Origin: Paramyrothecium sp. XJ0827 | Lineage: Eukaryota; Ascomycota; Sordariomycetes; Hypocreales; Stachybotryaceae | Assembly (NCBI GenBank): GCA_020881915.1 | Contig: JAJFPB010000001.1 | Span: 5,704,001-5,768,000, forward strand | DNA length: 64,000 nt | Direction of reading: 5' to 3' | Shown here: positions 1 through 10,576 of the stretch, piece after piece | Numbering within the stretch: position 1 is the first letter of the stretch | Layout: each line of letters starts with the position of its first letter | Translations under genes and position numbers: made by a program | Notes under the pieces: generated by a model | The model's input: the letters and a program-made list of their open reading frames with translations, nothing else | Told to the model about the DNA's origin: nothing | Databases searched by the model: none

Positions 1-607
1 GTATGCCGCTGGCCTTGTCAGCGCCAGGGCCCGAACGGTCGACATCTACATTCTACCGATCGCCACGACCGGTCCTCCAAGCCATCTCGCCGAGGTATCC
101 TACGACACGGCCGCCCTCTCGTCCTCATCCGTCATCTCATGGGAGGCACCTGAAATACACGAGAGCACCAAGCTTGTTCGAATCGGCCTTTGGGACCCTA
201 CTGCTAAGAGCTGGATCTCTGGCACTACCGTGGCCTCAGTGGAGAACTTCGACAAGGGCTACTCGCCGACACTTATGCTCTCTGTCGATGCCCAAGGAGA
301 CGTCCAAAGCGTTGCCCTGAAGGGAGTCAGGATAGATGCCGGCCAAACCAGAGACTTTGGACCTAAGGCGATGGTTCTCCTGGAAGCGCAGGGAAAGCAA
401 CCAGAGCTGAACAAGCCGGTAGTGCTGACACCAGAAGGCAAAAAGCCCGGTGAGGAACAGGAGAAGACTTTCCTCCAAAAGTAAGCGCTCGCCCCTGATA
501 TCACAACTGGGAGATAGTGATGCTAACATGACTACGCTAGGTACTGGTGGATGATTGGCATTGCTGTAATGATAGGTTTGAGCGGAGGCGGCGGCCCTGA
601 GAAATAG
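1..607 (+). CDS. EMC10: ER membrane protein complex subunit 10-like protein (3' part)
   Basis: This is the 3' part of a gene whose start lies before the window. Reading frame 2 is open from the first bases. Exons are ..-480 and 541-607. The intron at 481-540 has gtaagc at its start, a tgctaac branch site and ctag at its end, and it joins the last codons in frame. About 160 lumenal-type residues, rich in beta-prone segments such as TKLVRIGLWDPTAKSWISGT, are followed by a short linker and a C-terminal hydrophobic anchor (YWWMIGIAVMIGL) ending GGGGPEK. A lumenal beta domain with a single C-terminal membrane segment matches the EMC10 family of the ER membrane insertase complex, which inserts tail-anchored and multipass proteins. 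The signal peptide is not in the window. The family assignment rests on topology and recalled similarity. Confidence 0.75.
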
Positions 608-1135
608 ACAGCGCAGTAATGACGACTTCATACATACTCCCTACCAAGTCAACCCGAATGCAAGCAGCATCAATTGTAGAGTTGCAGACAAGTCGACTTC
701 GTAGACTACGATGCCCGTTCAACCGCCTTTCGAACCAAGGCAAGGCAAGGCAAGGCGTCTACCTCAGGTACCTTAGCTAAAGTACCTTACCTTACCTTGC
801 TGAGCATAAGGTAAGAACCTCCGTATTCTCAGGGGATGCTTCACGTGACCAGGAGCGGTTGGCAGCGCCTTCTCAGCCGAAGCACTAGTACCAAACCGGG
901 TTAGACTCGTTGCTACGAAGGAATTGTGCTTTTTTGAGATGCTCTCCGCCAGGTGCTAAAAGCCTGCGTGCATGCACACCTCAGCCACTGGTACAGCTTT
1001 CACCTGCATTTCCTGTTCACCTTCACACTCACACTCGCACGCAACTCTCATCCTTTCCCCCTGTTTAGTAGCAACACGCTTTTCGAGGACAGCTTCCCAT
1101 TGGCACCAATCACCTAAAGAACTTTGAACGCCACA
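608..1135. other. Intergenic region between EMC10 and CHZ1
   Basis: No gene seen. It holds a run of AAGGC and GGTA/TACC-type short repeats (about 735-812), a CACGTG hexamer in the context TTCACGTGACC (842-847), and a pyrimidine-rich leader (about 1005-1090) just before CHZ1, as is usual for fungal core promoters. Confidence 0.6.
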
Positions 1136-1611
1136 ATGTCTTCCAACGGCGCTACTATCCCTATCGAGGATCCCACTAACACTGAGGGGATCACTGAGAG
1201 CAAGGGCAAGGGCAAGGCTGTTGCTGAGGCCCTCCCCGTCGAGGACACTGCGATGGATGAGGACGACGATGAAGATGATGACGATGACGAAGACGATGAT
1301 GAGGAAGAGGTAATGAAGCCCAACGATATCACGAAAACCAGTTGCTTAGCTAACATATTGATTTAGAACATTGAGGCTGGTATGGCTCAACCATTGTGCC
1401 AACAAAGGACGTGACTGACTCTGTAGCAGGTGACGACGAGGATGGCCTGGAGGAGATTGACCTTGACAACATCGTCGAGGGAGGACGCCGTACACGTGGC
1501 CAGCAAATTGACTTCGCCAAGGCTGCAGAGGAGAACCCGGCGGACGATGATGAGGATGAGGACGACGAGGACTTCCAGCCCCCTGATGATGACATCAAGA
1601 TGTCTGATTAA
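1136..1611 (+). CDS. CHZ1: Histone H2A.Z-specific chaperone Chz1
   Basis: A small, very acidic nuclear chaperone that hands H2A.Z-H2B dimers to the SWR1 remodeller. Exons are 1136-1309, 1367-1379 and 1430-1611, giving 122 residues. Introns at 1310-1366 and 1380-1429 have gt/ag ends with CTAAC and CTGAC branch sites. The N-terminal half ends in a long Asp/Glu tract. It is followed by the family signature LEEIDLDNIVEGGRRTRG and QQIDFAKAAEE, the Chz motif that contacts the histone dimer, and then a second acidic tail. The start is the ATG at 1136; an upstream in-frame TTG has no support. The middle exon is only 13 nt. Omitting it shifts the Chz motif out of frame, so I keep it. Length and composition are as expected for the family. 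Confidence 0.88.
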
Positions 1612-2396
1612 GACTTCTCTACTGTCGAAACACCAGCCAGCAAAGGTCGAGCTTTAACAAGAAGCATCAGCTACCTCGCCTCGATCAAATCGTATAACCT
1701 GGGTGGAAAACAAGCAGGACTCTCAGCTGGGACTGTTACCAGCCAGCTATGGCAGCGCTGTCCCGGTCCCACCACTACATGACACATACATATAAGAAAA
1801 GGCAATGATGATGAATGGAATTGTGATGAATTGATTCGAATCGAGCGTGCCATTTCTCATGAGTGCATAAGTGCTGAAGGGCATCGACATGAACATCCTT
1901 CAGGCTCTGCGTGCAAGGTGCTTGTGAGCTTAATGAACGACAATGACCTGAGCTTATCTGATATTCGATGAAGACACTCTATACGGGCTCCTATTCGCAG
2001 CTTGAGAAATGGGATGTGATTGATCGTGAAGTCAGCATACCTTGGGTAGGTCGGTCATGGTTCATTCGTTGTGTTGGTTGGTGCTCGACCAACTCGCGGT
2101 CGAAATACTCGTGACTGGTAGGTAATTGGAGGCCAGCAAGGTTCCTCTAAGGTACCTGACTGAAGTGCTGAGGTACGTACTCCAGCCCCTAAAGCAAACT
2201 CCCAATTTAGTGATAAGCCTGATAACGCCCCCCCTGATGTGGATGGAGCACAAGCTTCACATCGATCTCGATAAACGAAACCATCCTCAAAAGAATTTGA
2301 GCCGAAGTACAAAGCCGTAGCAGGCGAAGAGCCTAGCCTCGCCCTCTCATATACTGGACCTCTCTCGGGAAAACTCGACCTAGCAACCGTCTCACG
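1612..2396. other. Intergenic region between CHZ1 and BET1
   Basis: No gene seen. The first part is presumably the CHZ1 3' UTR. GGTA-type motifs lie near 2117-2180 (aggtacctga, aggtacgtac). The last 60 bases before BET1 (ctctctcggg and so on) look like a short leader. Confidence 0.5.
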
Positions 2397-3223
2397 ATGT
2401 CACAAAGGTTCGTTCTTGGACATCCCCCTGATCCAGAGGATTCGTGGCCTCGAAGCAATATCAGGAAGCGCGTTGTGCGCTCCCAACCCCCTCTATCACC
2501 AGGCTGACCAAGAGATTGTCTCTAGATTCGGATCGTCGTCGCTCCACCAACGCGACTCTCGCAGCGCCCTGTTCGAGGGCTACACGCCCGACCAGTCGCG
2601 ACGACCCGCCAGCGGGAGCCCCAGTAATCTCGGAGGCGGCTACGGATACGGCGGATACGCGGGTTCCTCGAACGGCAGCCTGGGCGTGGAGGCTCCCGGG
2701 TTCCGGTCGGCGACGCCAAACCGAAAGGGACAGTACAGCGATGCGGTGCTGAGCGAGCTCGAGAGCCAGAATGACGCGCAGGTGGAGGGTATCCTAGGCA
2801 AGGTCAAGACCTTGAAGAGTGTAAGTGTTCTGTTGCGTTACTCGTCGTCTGTTTGGCACAGCATGCTTTGCGCCTCTGCACGATGCGCGAAGGAGCTGGA
2901 CGCTGTAGCCGTTTCCTCGGCAACACCCCCCTGGGTTCCGCATGATTCCATACGCGCCAGGTCGTTTGGCCCTCCACGATGATACATGTAACTAACGTAT
3001 GATGTCCCAATCGCAGATGACGGTGGCCATCGGTGACGAAATCCGCGAGTCGTCCGCCCTGGCGGAGAAGATGAACGACACCTTCGACCAAACGAGGCTG
3101 CGCCTACGGGGAACCATGAACCGCATGCTGCTGATGGCCCAGCGCACCGGAATAAGCTGGAAGGTGTGGCTCCTCTTCTTTGCAGCCGTCATCTTACTTT
3201 TCATGTACGTGTGGCTGTTCTAG
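2397..3223 (+). CDS. BET1: ER-Golgi Qc-SNARE Bet1
   Basis: A tail-anchored SNARE for ER-to-Golgi vesicle fusion, acting with Sed5, Bos1 and Sec22. Exons are 2397-2407 (11 coding nt), 2526-2820 and 3017-3223, giving 170 residues. Introns are 2408-2525 (gttcgt..ctctag) and 2821-3016 (gtaagt..cgcag, ctaac branch). The protein starts MSQRFGSSS, then DSRSALFEGY, which resembles the N-terminus of fungal Bet1. A Gly/Ser/Tyr-rich linker follows, then the SNARE helix (about residues 75-140, including TVAIGDEIRESSALAEKMND) and a C-terminal membrane anchor (WLLFFAAVILLFMYVWLF) that ends two or so residues before the stop. Topology and length fit the family. The start is fixed by the tiny first exon, because the long frame downstream has no good upstream ATG. 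Confidence 0.85.
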
Positions 3224-3722
3224 AGGAAGAGCGAGGCCCCGTTGCGTGCCCCGGCTCGGACGGAAACCTTTCCGGAGCAGCCTCTATACACAACCCAAAG
3301 CAAAAGCTACCCACTCGAAGGGCGGGAATTCTTTTGAGTCGAGGAGTGGCGGCACCGGCAAGGGACGCGAAAGGGAGGGAAGCAGAATCAGAACGCATGA
3401 GGGTCCGAGGAGACCTGCATTTCTTTGCATCTTGAATGCTGGCGTTGGGTAGGGAGTTTGTGGCAACCGCGACGAAAAAAACATCGGTATGTTGGCTGGG
3501 AGCAAATCTCACGGAGTCTGCGTAAAGTGCATATATATATATCCGCATTCTTGGTTACAGAAATTGTACATACGTCTCGGGTTTACTTGAGCTCTTTGAG
3601 CTCCCGGGAAAACGAGCGAAACACACAGCATGACCAAAAAGACATTGACTAAGTAATCTTCTCGCATCGGGGGTATATGGTACTAGTCCTGTGCAGCCAT
3701 CTCCTGCTCATCTGCCTCATCA
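3224..3722. other. Convergent 3' region between BET1 and APC15
   Basis: No gene seen. BET1 (+) and APC15 (-) end toward each other here, so the stretch should hold both 3' UTRs. A short (TA)n run lies at about 3531-3542. A possible alternative APC15 C-terminus in another frame (to about 3684) is discussed under findings. Confidence 0.5.
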
Positions 3723-4891
3723 TCAGTGGCGTGCTCGCCTGCCCTGCGCGGGGCTGCTGTTTATAAAGCTGCTCTCGTCCTGGGAAAGTAGGTTGCTGAG
3801 GTCCATGCTTGATCGCGGGCCGGAGGCACTCGCTCGCCCACGCAGCGTCGGTGAGTCTGGGGGACCCAAAGGCGCGGCGCGGGGCGCAAAGCTGATGTCC
3901 TGATCCGCTTCGTCGTCGTCATCCTCAGCGTCCCGGTCGCTGTCGCCACTGCTGCTGCTGAGCTCGGCCTCGGAATCGGTGTGCTCGTAGCCACCGCTCT
4001 CCGCCTCAGGGATGTCGTCGTCGAGGTTGGCGTCCATGTCAAAACCCATCCCCTCGTCTAGGCCGCTAGCAGCAAAGTCGTCTTCTTCGAGTATGTGACC
4101 CTGCGCATCATCTTCGAAGTTTTCGTCCTCACCGTAGACGGTGTCGCCTTCCGGCTCTCCCCGGATGAGCGCCTCCCTGAATGCATCCCCGGACATCATC
4201 ATCCGAGCTGCCTCCAACTCGTTTTGGCGTTCCGTTCTGATGGCATCATCATGCGCCGCATTATCAATGCTTTCTATTGAGGCATGCTCGTCGTCATCAT
4301 CGTTACTATCGTCATCATCATCATCATCGTCGTCGTCGTCGTCGTCGTCGTTCTCGTCAACGCTCAGCGCAAAGTCGTCCCCGGCTTCGGGTATATCCTC
4401 GTCAAGGTCTCGCGCTCCGTCCAATGGCATGTCCTCCGCCGTCCCATCCTCCTGCATCTCTGCTGCCTCTGCTTCCGCAAGTTCCTGTGCCACTTGCTCC
4501 CGGCGAAGGGCTTCTTGATGCTCCTCCTGCTCGCGTTTTTCTTCCCGCATCTGATGCAGGGTTTTGGGCACGCCCGGTGGCTTGAGCCATCCGCTTCCGA
4601 AGTTTTGTACGTTGGCCCGGCGGCGCTGCAAGTAGTGTTCGTCTGCCTCGAGTCGCGCCAGCGCCGTGCGCTCGATTAGGTTGTTGCGTTGTCGATTGAC
4701 CCCATGGCTGCTTGCGCTGTGCTCGTTTTGGGCCGGGTCCTGTGGTTTTGGTGGATAGATGGGGTTTCTGGTTGATGTGTACCAGAGAGAGTGCGACTAC
4801 GACTCAAGTCAGTCCGAAGAAGCCGTGGATATGCGGGAGATAATTCTCTGCCTACATCTCGCGGAGTAAAGTCTGGGAGCGCTGCAAACAT
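3723..4891 (-). CDS. APC15: Anaphase-promoting complex subunit 15 (Apc15/Mnd2)
   Basis: A subunit of the APC/C ubiquitin ligase that controls Cdc20 turnover within the mitotic checkpoint complex. On the minus strand, exon 1 is 4891-4856, the intron is 4855-4797 (gtaggc..tcgtag) and exon 2 is 4796-3723, giving 369 residues. The conserved N-terminal region is clear: MFAALPDFTPRD joined to SHSLWYTSTRNPI, then LIERTALARLEADEHYLQ and RRRANVQNFGSGWLKPPG. This is the part that packs into the APC/C platform. It is followed by a Glu-rich helix (MREEKREQEEHQEALRREQ) and a long disordered acidic region with a poly-Asp run encoded by (TCATC/GTC)n on the plus strand. The C-terminus may be truncated by a one-base shift (see findings). 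Confidence 0.85.
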
Positions 4892-5284
4892 GGGAGGAGG
4901 TATCTTCAGCCGTGGGCTGATGTGTTTTCAAGATTTAAAGATGGAGTAAGTTATAGTCGAGGCACGTTCCAGCGCGTGTTGTCGTCTCCAAGAAGTACGT
5001 ACCTACCGCCTACCTTGCGATCTTGCAGGGGTGTACATCTGGCCCACGCATGGGTGTGCACGACTTTGAGATCTTGCCGCGCGGATGGCGCTTGGAAGAA
5101 GCAGCCAAGAAAAGCGTGGGACTAGCGTTGGTTTTTTTCATTTCCGTCCATGTTTAATCCGCGGGACGCTTCTGGGGGGGATGAATGGTGGGGGTTATAT
5201 GCTGAGTCCTGGGTGGCAGGGAAAGTTGAACAGGCTGCAGCTCTACGGATAAAGCGGCGGCTGAGATGACCCCGCAAAGGAGAA

Positions 5285-5380
5285 AAGAGGAAGAAGAGGA
5301 AGAAGAGGAAGAAGAGGAAGAAGAGGAAGAAGAGGAAGAAGAGGAAGAAGAGGAAGAAGAGGAAGAAGAGGAAGAAGAGG
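5285..5380. repeat. Polypurine 9-bp tandem repeat
   Basis: About ten and a half copies of GAGGAAGAA, almost perfect and entirely purine on the plus strand. It lies about 400 bp upstream of the APC15 start codon. The poly-Glu and poly-Ser frames across it are artefacts of the repeat. Confidence 0.95.
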
Positions 5381-8300
5381 TGGACATTAGAAGACCCAAC
5401 AGAGTCTTCCTGAGCGGTGGTCTTGACAAGCCGTATCGCTCGCCAACCATTCACTCTACAAAATGCAACGTTCCTACGAGTACAAGGTGTGACGGGTTGT
5501 TGGAGAAGCCAGGCGAGGCATGACAATGGCACCACTTCCATGAGACTACGGTATGCCAGACCTGTGTGGCCCAGAAGTCACTTGGCTAGGCTTGGAATAG
5601 ACATTGGTGAATGTCCTCGGAGAAACCTGAACCTGAGAAACTGCCTGCCATACTCGTGGTGCAATGGGATATGGAGTCTTTTCACCACGTAGGTCGCTCA
5701 CACAAGCACTAGGAGCAGAGCCCTTAGAATGAGCTGGACCCAATCAAGTTGGGGTGGGAAATCCCATAAGGTAATCGAAAGCCATGAGTGTCATTTCGCC
5801 TGAAAATTGCCAGTTGCGGTCAAATTGCTCCTTGGCCTACAACAGCAGGAGGACAGCGCGACGAAGCCTCGGGTGAAACCGGGTGTTTGGGTGTGCTTTG
5901 AGGTGATGGTGGAGAGCGGGGGGATCCATAGTCGCCTAGAGGGAAGGGTTTCGCATTTTCGCTCACCAGTGAGCGCGCTGCTGTTGCAAGCTGTCAGCTT
6001 CGGTGGTGGCCGGCCGGACGATGGAACTCCGCAAATATCGACATGTTGCGACGCTAGTTTTGCCGACTTCGGCCGGGCCCATGGCGCCGGCGCAATCGTA
6101 TGCCCAGGCAATGTCGGGGTTCAAGGGCTTTATATTTATAATTTCGCAGGGGGTATGATTTCCCGACGCACAGCGCGGCTCTGTGAAGAAGTCAGTCAAA
6201 CTAGAAAATCATCCTAGCAACGTAGCTGACGCGCTAGGAGCACGTAGGCGCTAGCAGTCATGCTATGCTGAGGTCTCCGTCGCATCCTAAAAAGCCAAAC
6301 ACCTTTCTGGCGCCTGGACTGTGGCGATTTCTTGCGACCATTGCCACGGACGAAAGAGATTGACATGGTCTGTTATGTAGGCTGGAGCGACGCAGGTTGA
6401 CGAACGATGACAGATTCAAATGCATGATGTAGCTCGGCCCCCAGCTCAACTGTTTTACCGACGGAGGGAGAGGGGGTGCCTCGCCCTTGAATGAGATTGC
6501 CGATCCATCAACGTCGCGTGCTGTAGTTCGAAACTACCACAACCGAGTGGAGTTGCACGTCCAGACGATCCGAGTAACTCTCGTGGCAAAGATGGCTCGT
6601 TAACGTCCTAGTGCCGGCACCAGAAGGCTAGCGTTGAGATGCAGATTGGCAGATGCAAAAGGAGGCTTGGCCTAAAGTCTTGTGGTTGGTCCAAGATAAG
6701 AATGGGGATAGATCGCATCGGCCCTGATTGGTGCGCGGTGCCAATTTTCTGCTGTCCATTATTTTGACAATGGTATAGTCCGGGGATCGTCATGGGAAGA
6801 GGGCCGGGTCTGGCTCAAGCTCGGCTGCGCATCGGCCATCTCTTTAAGTTGCAGGTTACCGGAGGGCCGGTGTCATTGGCCGAAGGTGCCCAGAAGACCA
6901 AAAAGTTTTGGCAATGGACTGACAAACGCTGCTATCGGGATCAGGACATAACTCCGGGACGGTAGCAGCGGCAATGGAGCGATGCCATAACCCACGCAGA
7001 ATGGTTCCCTCTCCGCCTCACGCGTGCAACCCTGCCAGGCAGGAAACAACCTTGAATTGACCCGCATGAGACGGAGGTACGCTGAACCGCGAGTCTCGAA
7101 TCAGAGGTTCCGGTGCTACGGAGAGGAATTTTCCTCGTCAAGGGTTTTCCGCCAAACCCAGGGAAGAGCTGCCATCCCCAGAGGGGACCACGCGGCCACG
7201 CATAACTGATCTACTATGGTACGGGTTTAGAGAGCGGCACGCCATGTGTTGATCATTGGTGCCGTAATATTGTGCTGTCGCCTATTCTGTTGCGGCGAAC
7301 ATTTGGATGCTAATCCTCTGCTTTCGATTGGCCAGGCAGGGCTTTTACCTTTGCCTGGAGGCTAATGGGGATGGTAAAGGGTATTTCGCCAGCGACAAAA
7401 CCCGAACCCTGTCTTGGGTTAACCGTGCCCAAGTGGGACATCATCTCCCCACGGGTGTTGCAAGGTTGTGTCGGCTACGTCAGGAAAAGGAGGGGACCCC
7501 TTCCTGGCAGAAAGCAGGGCGCGACATCGGCCGAACTGGGTTGGAAATGCGTGCTGCTGATTGGCAGGCCTCTTTACGAGCCGTCGGCCAAGAGTTTCCA
7601 TGAGATGGACTGGTCCGAGCCACCCCTGCGTTTGATGCAGGTCAGTGTGGGGTCCTGGCCTGGACCGACGAGAATGAGCTCCCCTTGTTCATGGGCAGAT
7701 TCTCTTACACAAGTAATATAGCAAACAATTGCGGCAAAAGCTGTGGACGCGGGACGGGAATGGCCAGCTCCTGAAGCCAGACCCCTGGAAGCTGACAAAG
7801 AGGTTGTGCTTTTAGACAACTGATGCGATGTAATTGGAGCGTTCCAGGTTGAGCAGGTCGTTGTGCACCGTATACCAACCAAGCATTCAGCTTGCTGCAG
7901 AATCGCACGATGGGGCCCCGAGTGATTGACCTCGTCATGCTTGGTGATGTTGGCCAAAGCACGTCAACTCTTTTTTCTTCGGTGTTTACGCAGACGCAGA
8001 GCGGGATGACACGGCGAAACCACAAAAGTTGGCACATAGGCGATTATTACCTTGGACGACTGACTGTACCATCTTGGAAGGGAAAGGTAAGTCGAGAACA
8101 GAGTAAGGTGAGGTAGTACCGTAGAAGCGCAGCGAGGGGTGCATGTAACCAAACGTTCCAAATCGAAATGTGAGCCCCATCTTACAAGCTACCTTGGAAG
8201 ATGATAGGCGATTTGCTTCCCGTGTTGGCCTTCAGGGCAAAGGCGCGAGAGGGGAGGATATGCTCGCCTTGCCCGGCCGAAATGCCCATCAAATTGCATT

Positions 8301-8551
8301 TTTCCGAGTCGAGTAGTGCGCACCCTCCCGCCCAGAATTGCCTTTTGGAAAGCATAAACTGGCATGTGCTGTCTCGGTTGAGGGGTGGTTGGCGCTGTGA
8401 GACATGGGTGGTTGAGCAGGGGACTAGACGAGCCCACATCATTGACATCAGCGACGAGCATCAGCCCTCCGCGCATCGGCGACGGTAGGGTGAGGCGGCG
8501 GCTACCGCCATGTGCAGCTGCGACACCGACCAAGTCCGCACGCGGGAAGAC

Positions 8552-8610
8552 GCAAGCACAAGCACAAGCACAAGCACAGGCACAGGCACAGGCACAGGCA
8601 CAGCAGCAGC
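8552..8610. repeat. Hexanucleotide repeat (CAAGCA then CAGGCA)
   Basis: A run of CAAGCA units passes into CAGGCA units and ends in CAG triplets. The block structure looks like a point change that spread through an expanding array. The Gln/Ala and Cys/Leu frames across it are repeat artefacts. Confidence 0.9.
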
Positions 8611-9224
8611 ACGCGGGCGGTCCTGAGGTGTTTTCCACCCAGGGCAGGTCGAAAAGTGCCCGGATAGTTTAGTGGAGGGGGGGGGGTCCCAAGTCTCCCC
8701 GAGAAGACAAAGTCTCCAGTCAAGTCTGGTCCACACATGCCAGCACGTACAGTAGGCTCCGACGACAGTTCATGTCGGAGTGGCTGCAGGCCATCATCTT
8801 CCGACGCTGGAGCTAGTTGGAGGCGTCGCTCGCCCATTGGTGTTGTTGCTGCAAAATCTCCCAGAGAAACCCCCCACCCCATCGGTCGCAGCCCAGGCTA
8901 ACGCACCCCCTCCACCCTCTTCCTCCGTCCTCCCCACCCCTGGCAAAGGTAAGGCAAGGCAAGGTAAGGTAAGGTAGGCCAAAAACAGCTTGCTGGGATA
9001 TTTTTTTTCTTGGGCGGCGTGTGGGCTTGGCCGTTTTCGCTTCACCCTTGGGTGCGTGCCCTTGGGGAAATCCGAGTAGCGCCCTCGACAGAAGCCTCGC
9101 CTCGTCCAGTCGGCCTGCGACCGATTCATTAACTCGAGTGACTCCTCGGGGACTCTTGGATGGAGACAGACCACATCGGCTTGGCCACGCCGATGATCCA
9201 TCCACTTGCCCATCCCACCCATTC

Positions 9225-9380
9225 CATAAAAGCGAGGGCCCGCCACCTCCCACCCTTCATCCCCTTGCTTCCTGCGCTTCCTCCTTCTCTTCCTCTTTGC
9301 GCTGTCTCTCTCTATACTGTAGCAAGTCTACCTAGATACCCCTCTCGCCCTCCTTCGTACACAAGGAACAAAAGTCGAAG
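9225..9380 (+). promoter_or_regulatory. Probable GLT1 core promoter and untranslated first exon
   Basis: A TATA-like CATAAAAG at 9225-9232 is followed by a strongly pyrimidine-rich stretch (about 9243-9345, typical of fungal start regions) and by GTCGAAG directly before a consensus donor gtaagt at 9381. Together with the acceptor at 10576 this suggests that transcription of GLT1 starts near 9.26-9.35 kb. This is inferred from sequence signals only. Confidence 0.45.
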
Positions 9381-10576
9381 GTAAGTCTCCAGGAGCTCTG
9401 TAAAGAGTGCCCCCCCCCCCCTCTCGTTTCCCCATTTCCCCTCCTGTGCCGCCGTTCGCCTTGCTCTACACGACCACTGCATCTCCGCCCGCCTGGAAAT
9501 TGCAGGCAGAAACCGAGATTCGCCGTATTTTGCCTGTGCCTCTACTGCCTTCGTCCGTCTGCGAGAAGCATTGCGGCCACTGGCTGCTCCACGCCGCCAT
9601 GCGCGGCCCACGAGATCATGCGGTTCAGCCTGTCGACAATTGGGTGCGTACCGACGCTACCACTCATACACGATGGATTTGAACTGGAAGCGCGAATCTG
9701 GACCACGACGAGTTATACGCTGCTTTGTTAAGTTTGAGCTGTCACACGTGCAGCTCTGTTCCGGCAGCTGAAGAGCTTGGTGCCGCCGCTCCGAAAGGGC
9801 ATTTTCCCAGGTCCATTGTCTTAGCCTCAGACTTGCTTTAGACGGCCCATTATTGGCTGCATCATCTGCATCCCACGCTGCATGCAGCCACATGGATCTC
9901 GTGCGCCATTGCCTGAATCATACAGCTGTGATTGAGCGGCTACCGAAGTTGCAAAATCCGTGTTGGGTGCATTATCTGGGAAGAACCCCCACGGATCTCG
10001 AAATCCGCTTCCTCAGCGTCAAATAATTGAGGCCGGCCGAAGAAACGCTCTCTTGCAACGATATCTTTTGTTGCGGATAAAATAATGGAGAGGGGCACTT
10101 CAATGGAGCCTTGACGCTAGGCTTTTATGGGGAACAAAAGCGGATTGCCAGCATGAAACAAGAGCGCCAAAAGCAGGCAAAAAGGAAGAAAAAAAAAGGA
10201 CGGGACAAAAATGAAAAACATGCCCCGCACTCACATGCCTGCACGCTATGCAATCGTCTTCAGCACCACCCTGGCCTCGCTAGGCTCTGGGAAGTGGGCT
10301 TCACAGCGCCCACACCCCCCCCTGCGCTATCGGTCGAAGGGCCTACAAGGCAGACGGCAGATGGCAGATGGCAAGCAGACCGGACGGACATCAAGCTCTT
10401 GGCCAACAGGCCGCCACCAAAGACTTAGTGTTTCCTCGCAATATTTCATCCTTGCGACTAGGATTTCAAAACCGCTGGTGTCATTCGGCACTTTCATTTC
10501 ACATTCACATTCACATTCTCACTTGACTTACAAGACATCCTGAAGACAGCCAGCTAACGCTCCTTCTCCTCCGCAG
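9381..10576 (+). other. Probable intron in the GLT1 5' leader
   Basis: The donor gtaagt is at 9381, the branch site gctaacgc is at about 10553-10560 and the acceptor ctccgcag ends at 10576, about 106 bases before the GLT1 start codon. The interval would be a 1,196-bp intron. An internal acceptor (attgcag, near 9505) and a GTGCGT donor-like site (near 9652) could make a small extra exon. There is no coding potential inside. A CACATT repeat lies near 10499-10519. Confidence 0.45.

Larger units (their letters stand above)
4892..9224. other. Long intergenic region between divergent APC15 and GLT1
   Basis: About 4.3 kb with no credible gene. Frames are short, and none shows a recognisable domain or consistent splice structure. 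It contains a polypurine 9-bp tandem repeat (5285-5380), a hexanucleotide repeat (8552-8610) and GGTA motifs (5000-5022, 8066-8116, 8946-8978). It presumably carries the APC15 promoter at its left end and distal control sequence of GLT1 at its right. A non-coding RNA cannot be excluded. Confidence 0.5.

Noticed and set aside
1826..1850. A GATTCGAATC string resembling a tRNA T-loop
   Set aside because: No matching acceptor, D or anticodon stems can be folded around it; it is a short palindrome in the CHZ1 3' flank.
5122..5541. Frames with long Leu/Phe, Ser or Glu runs
   Set aside because: They are translations of the 9-bp polypurine repeat, not a protein.
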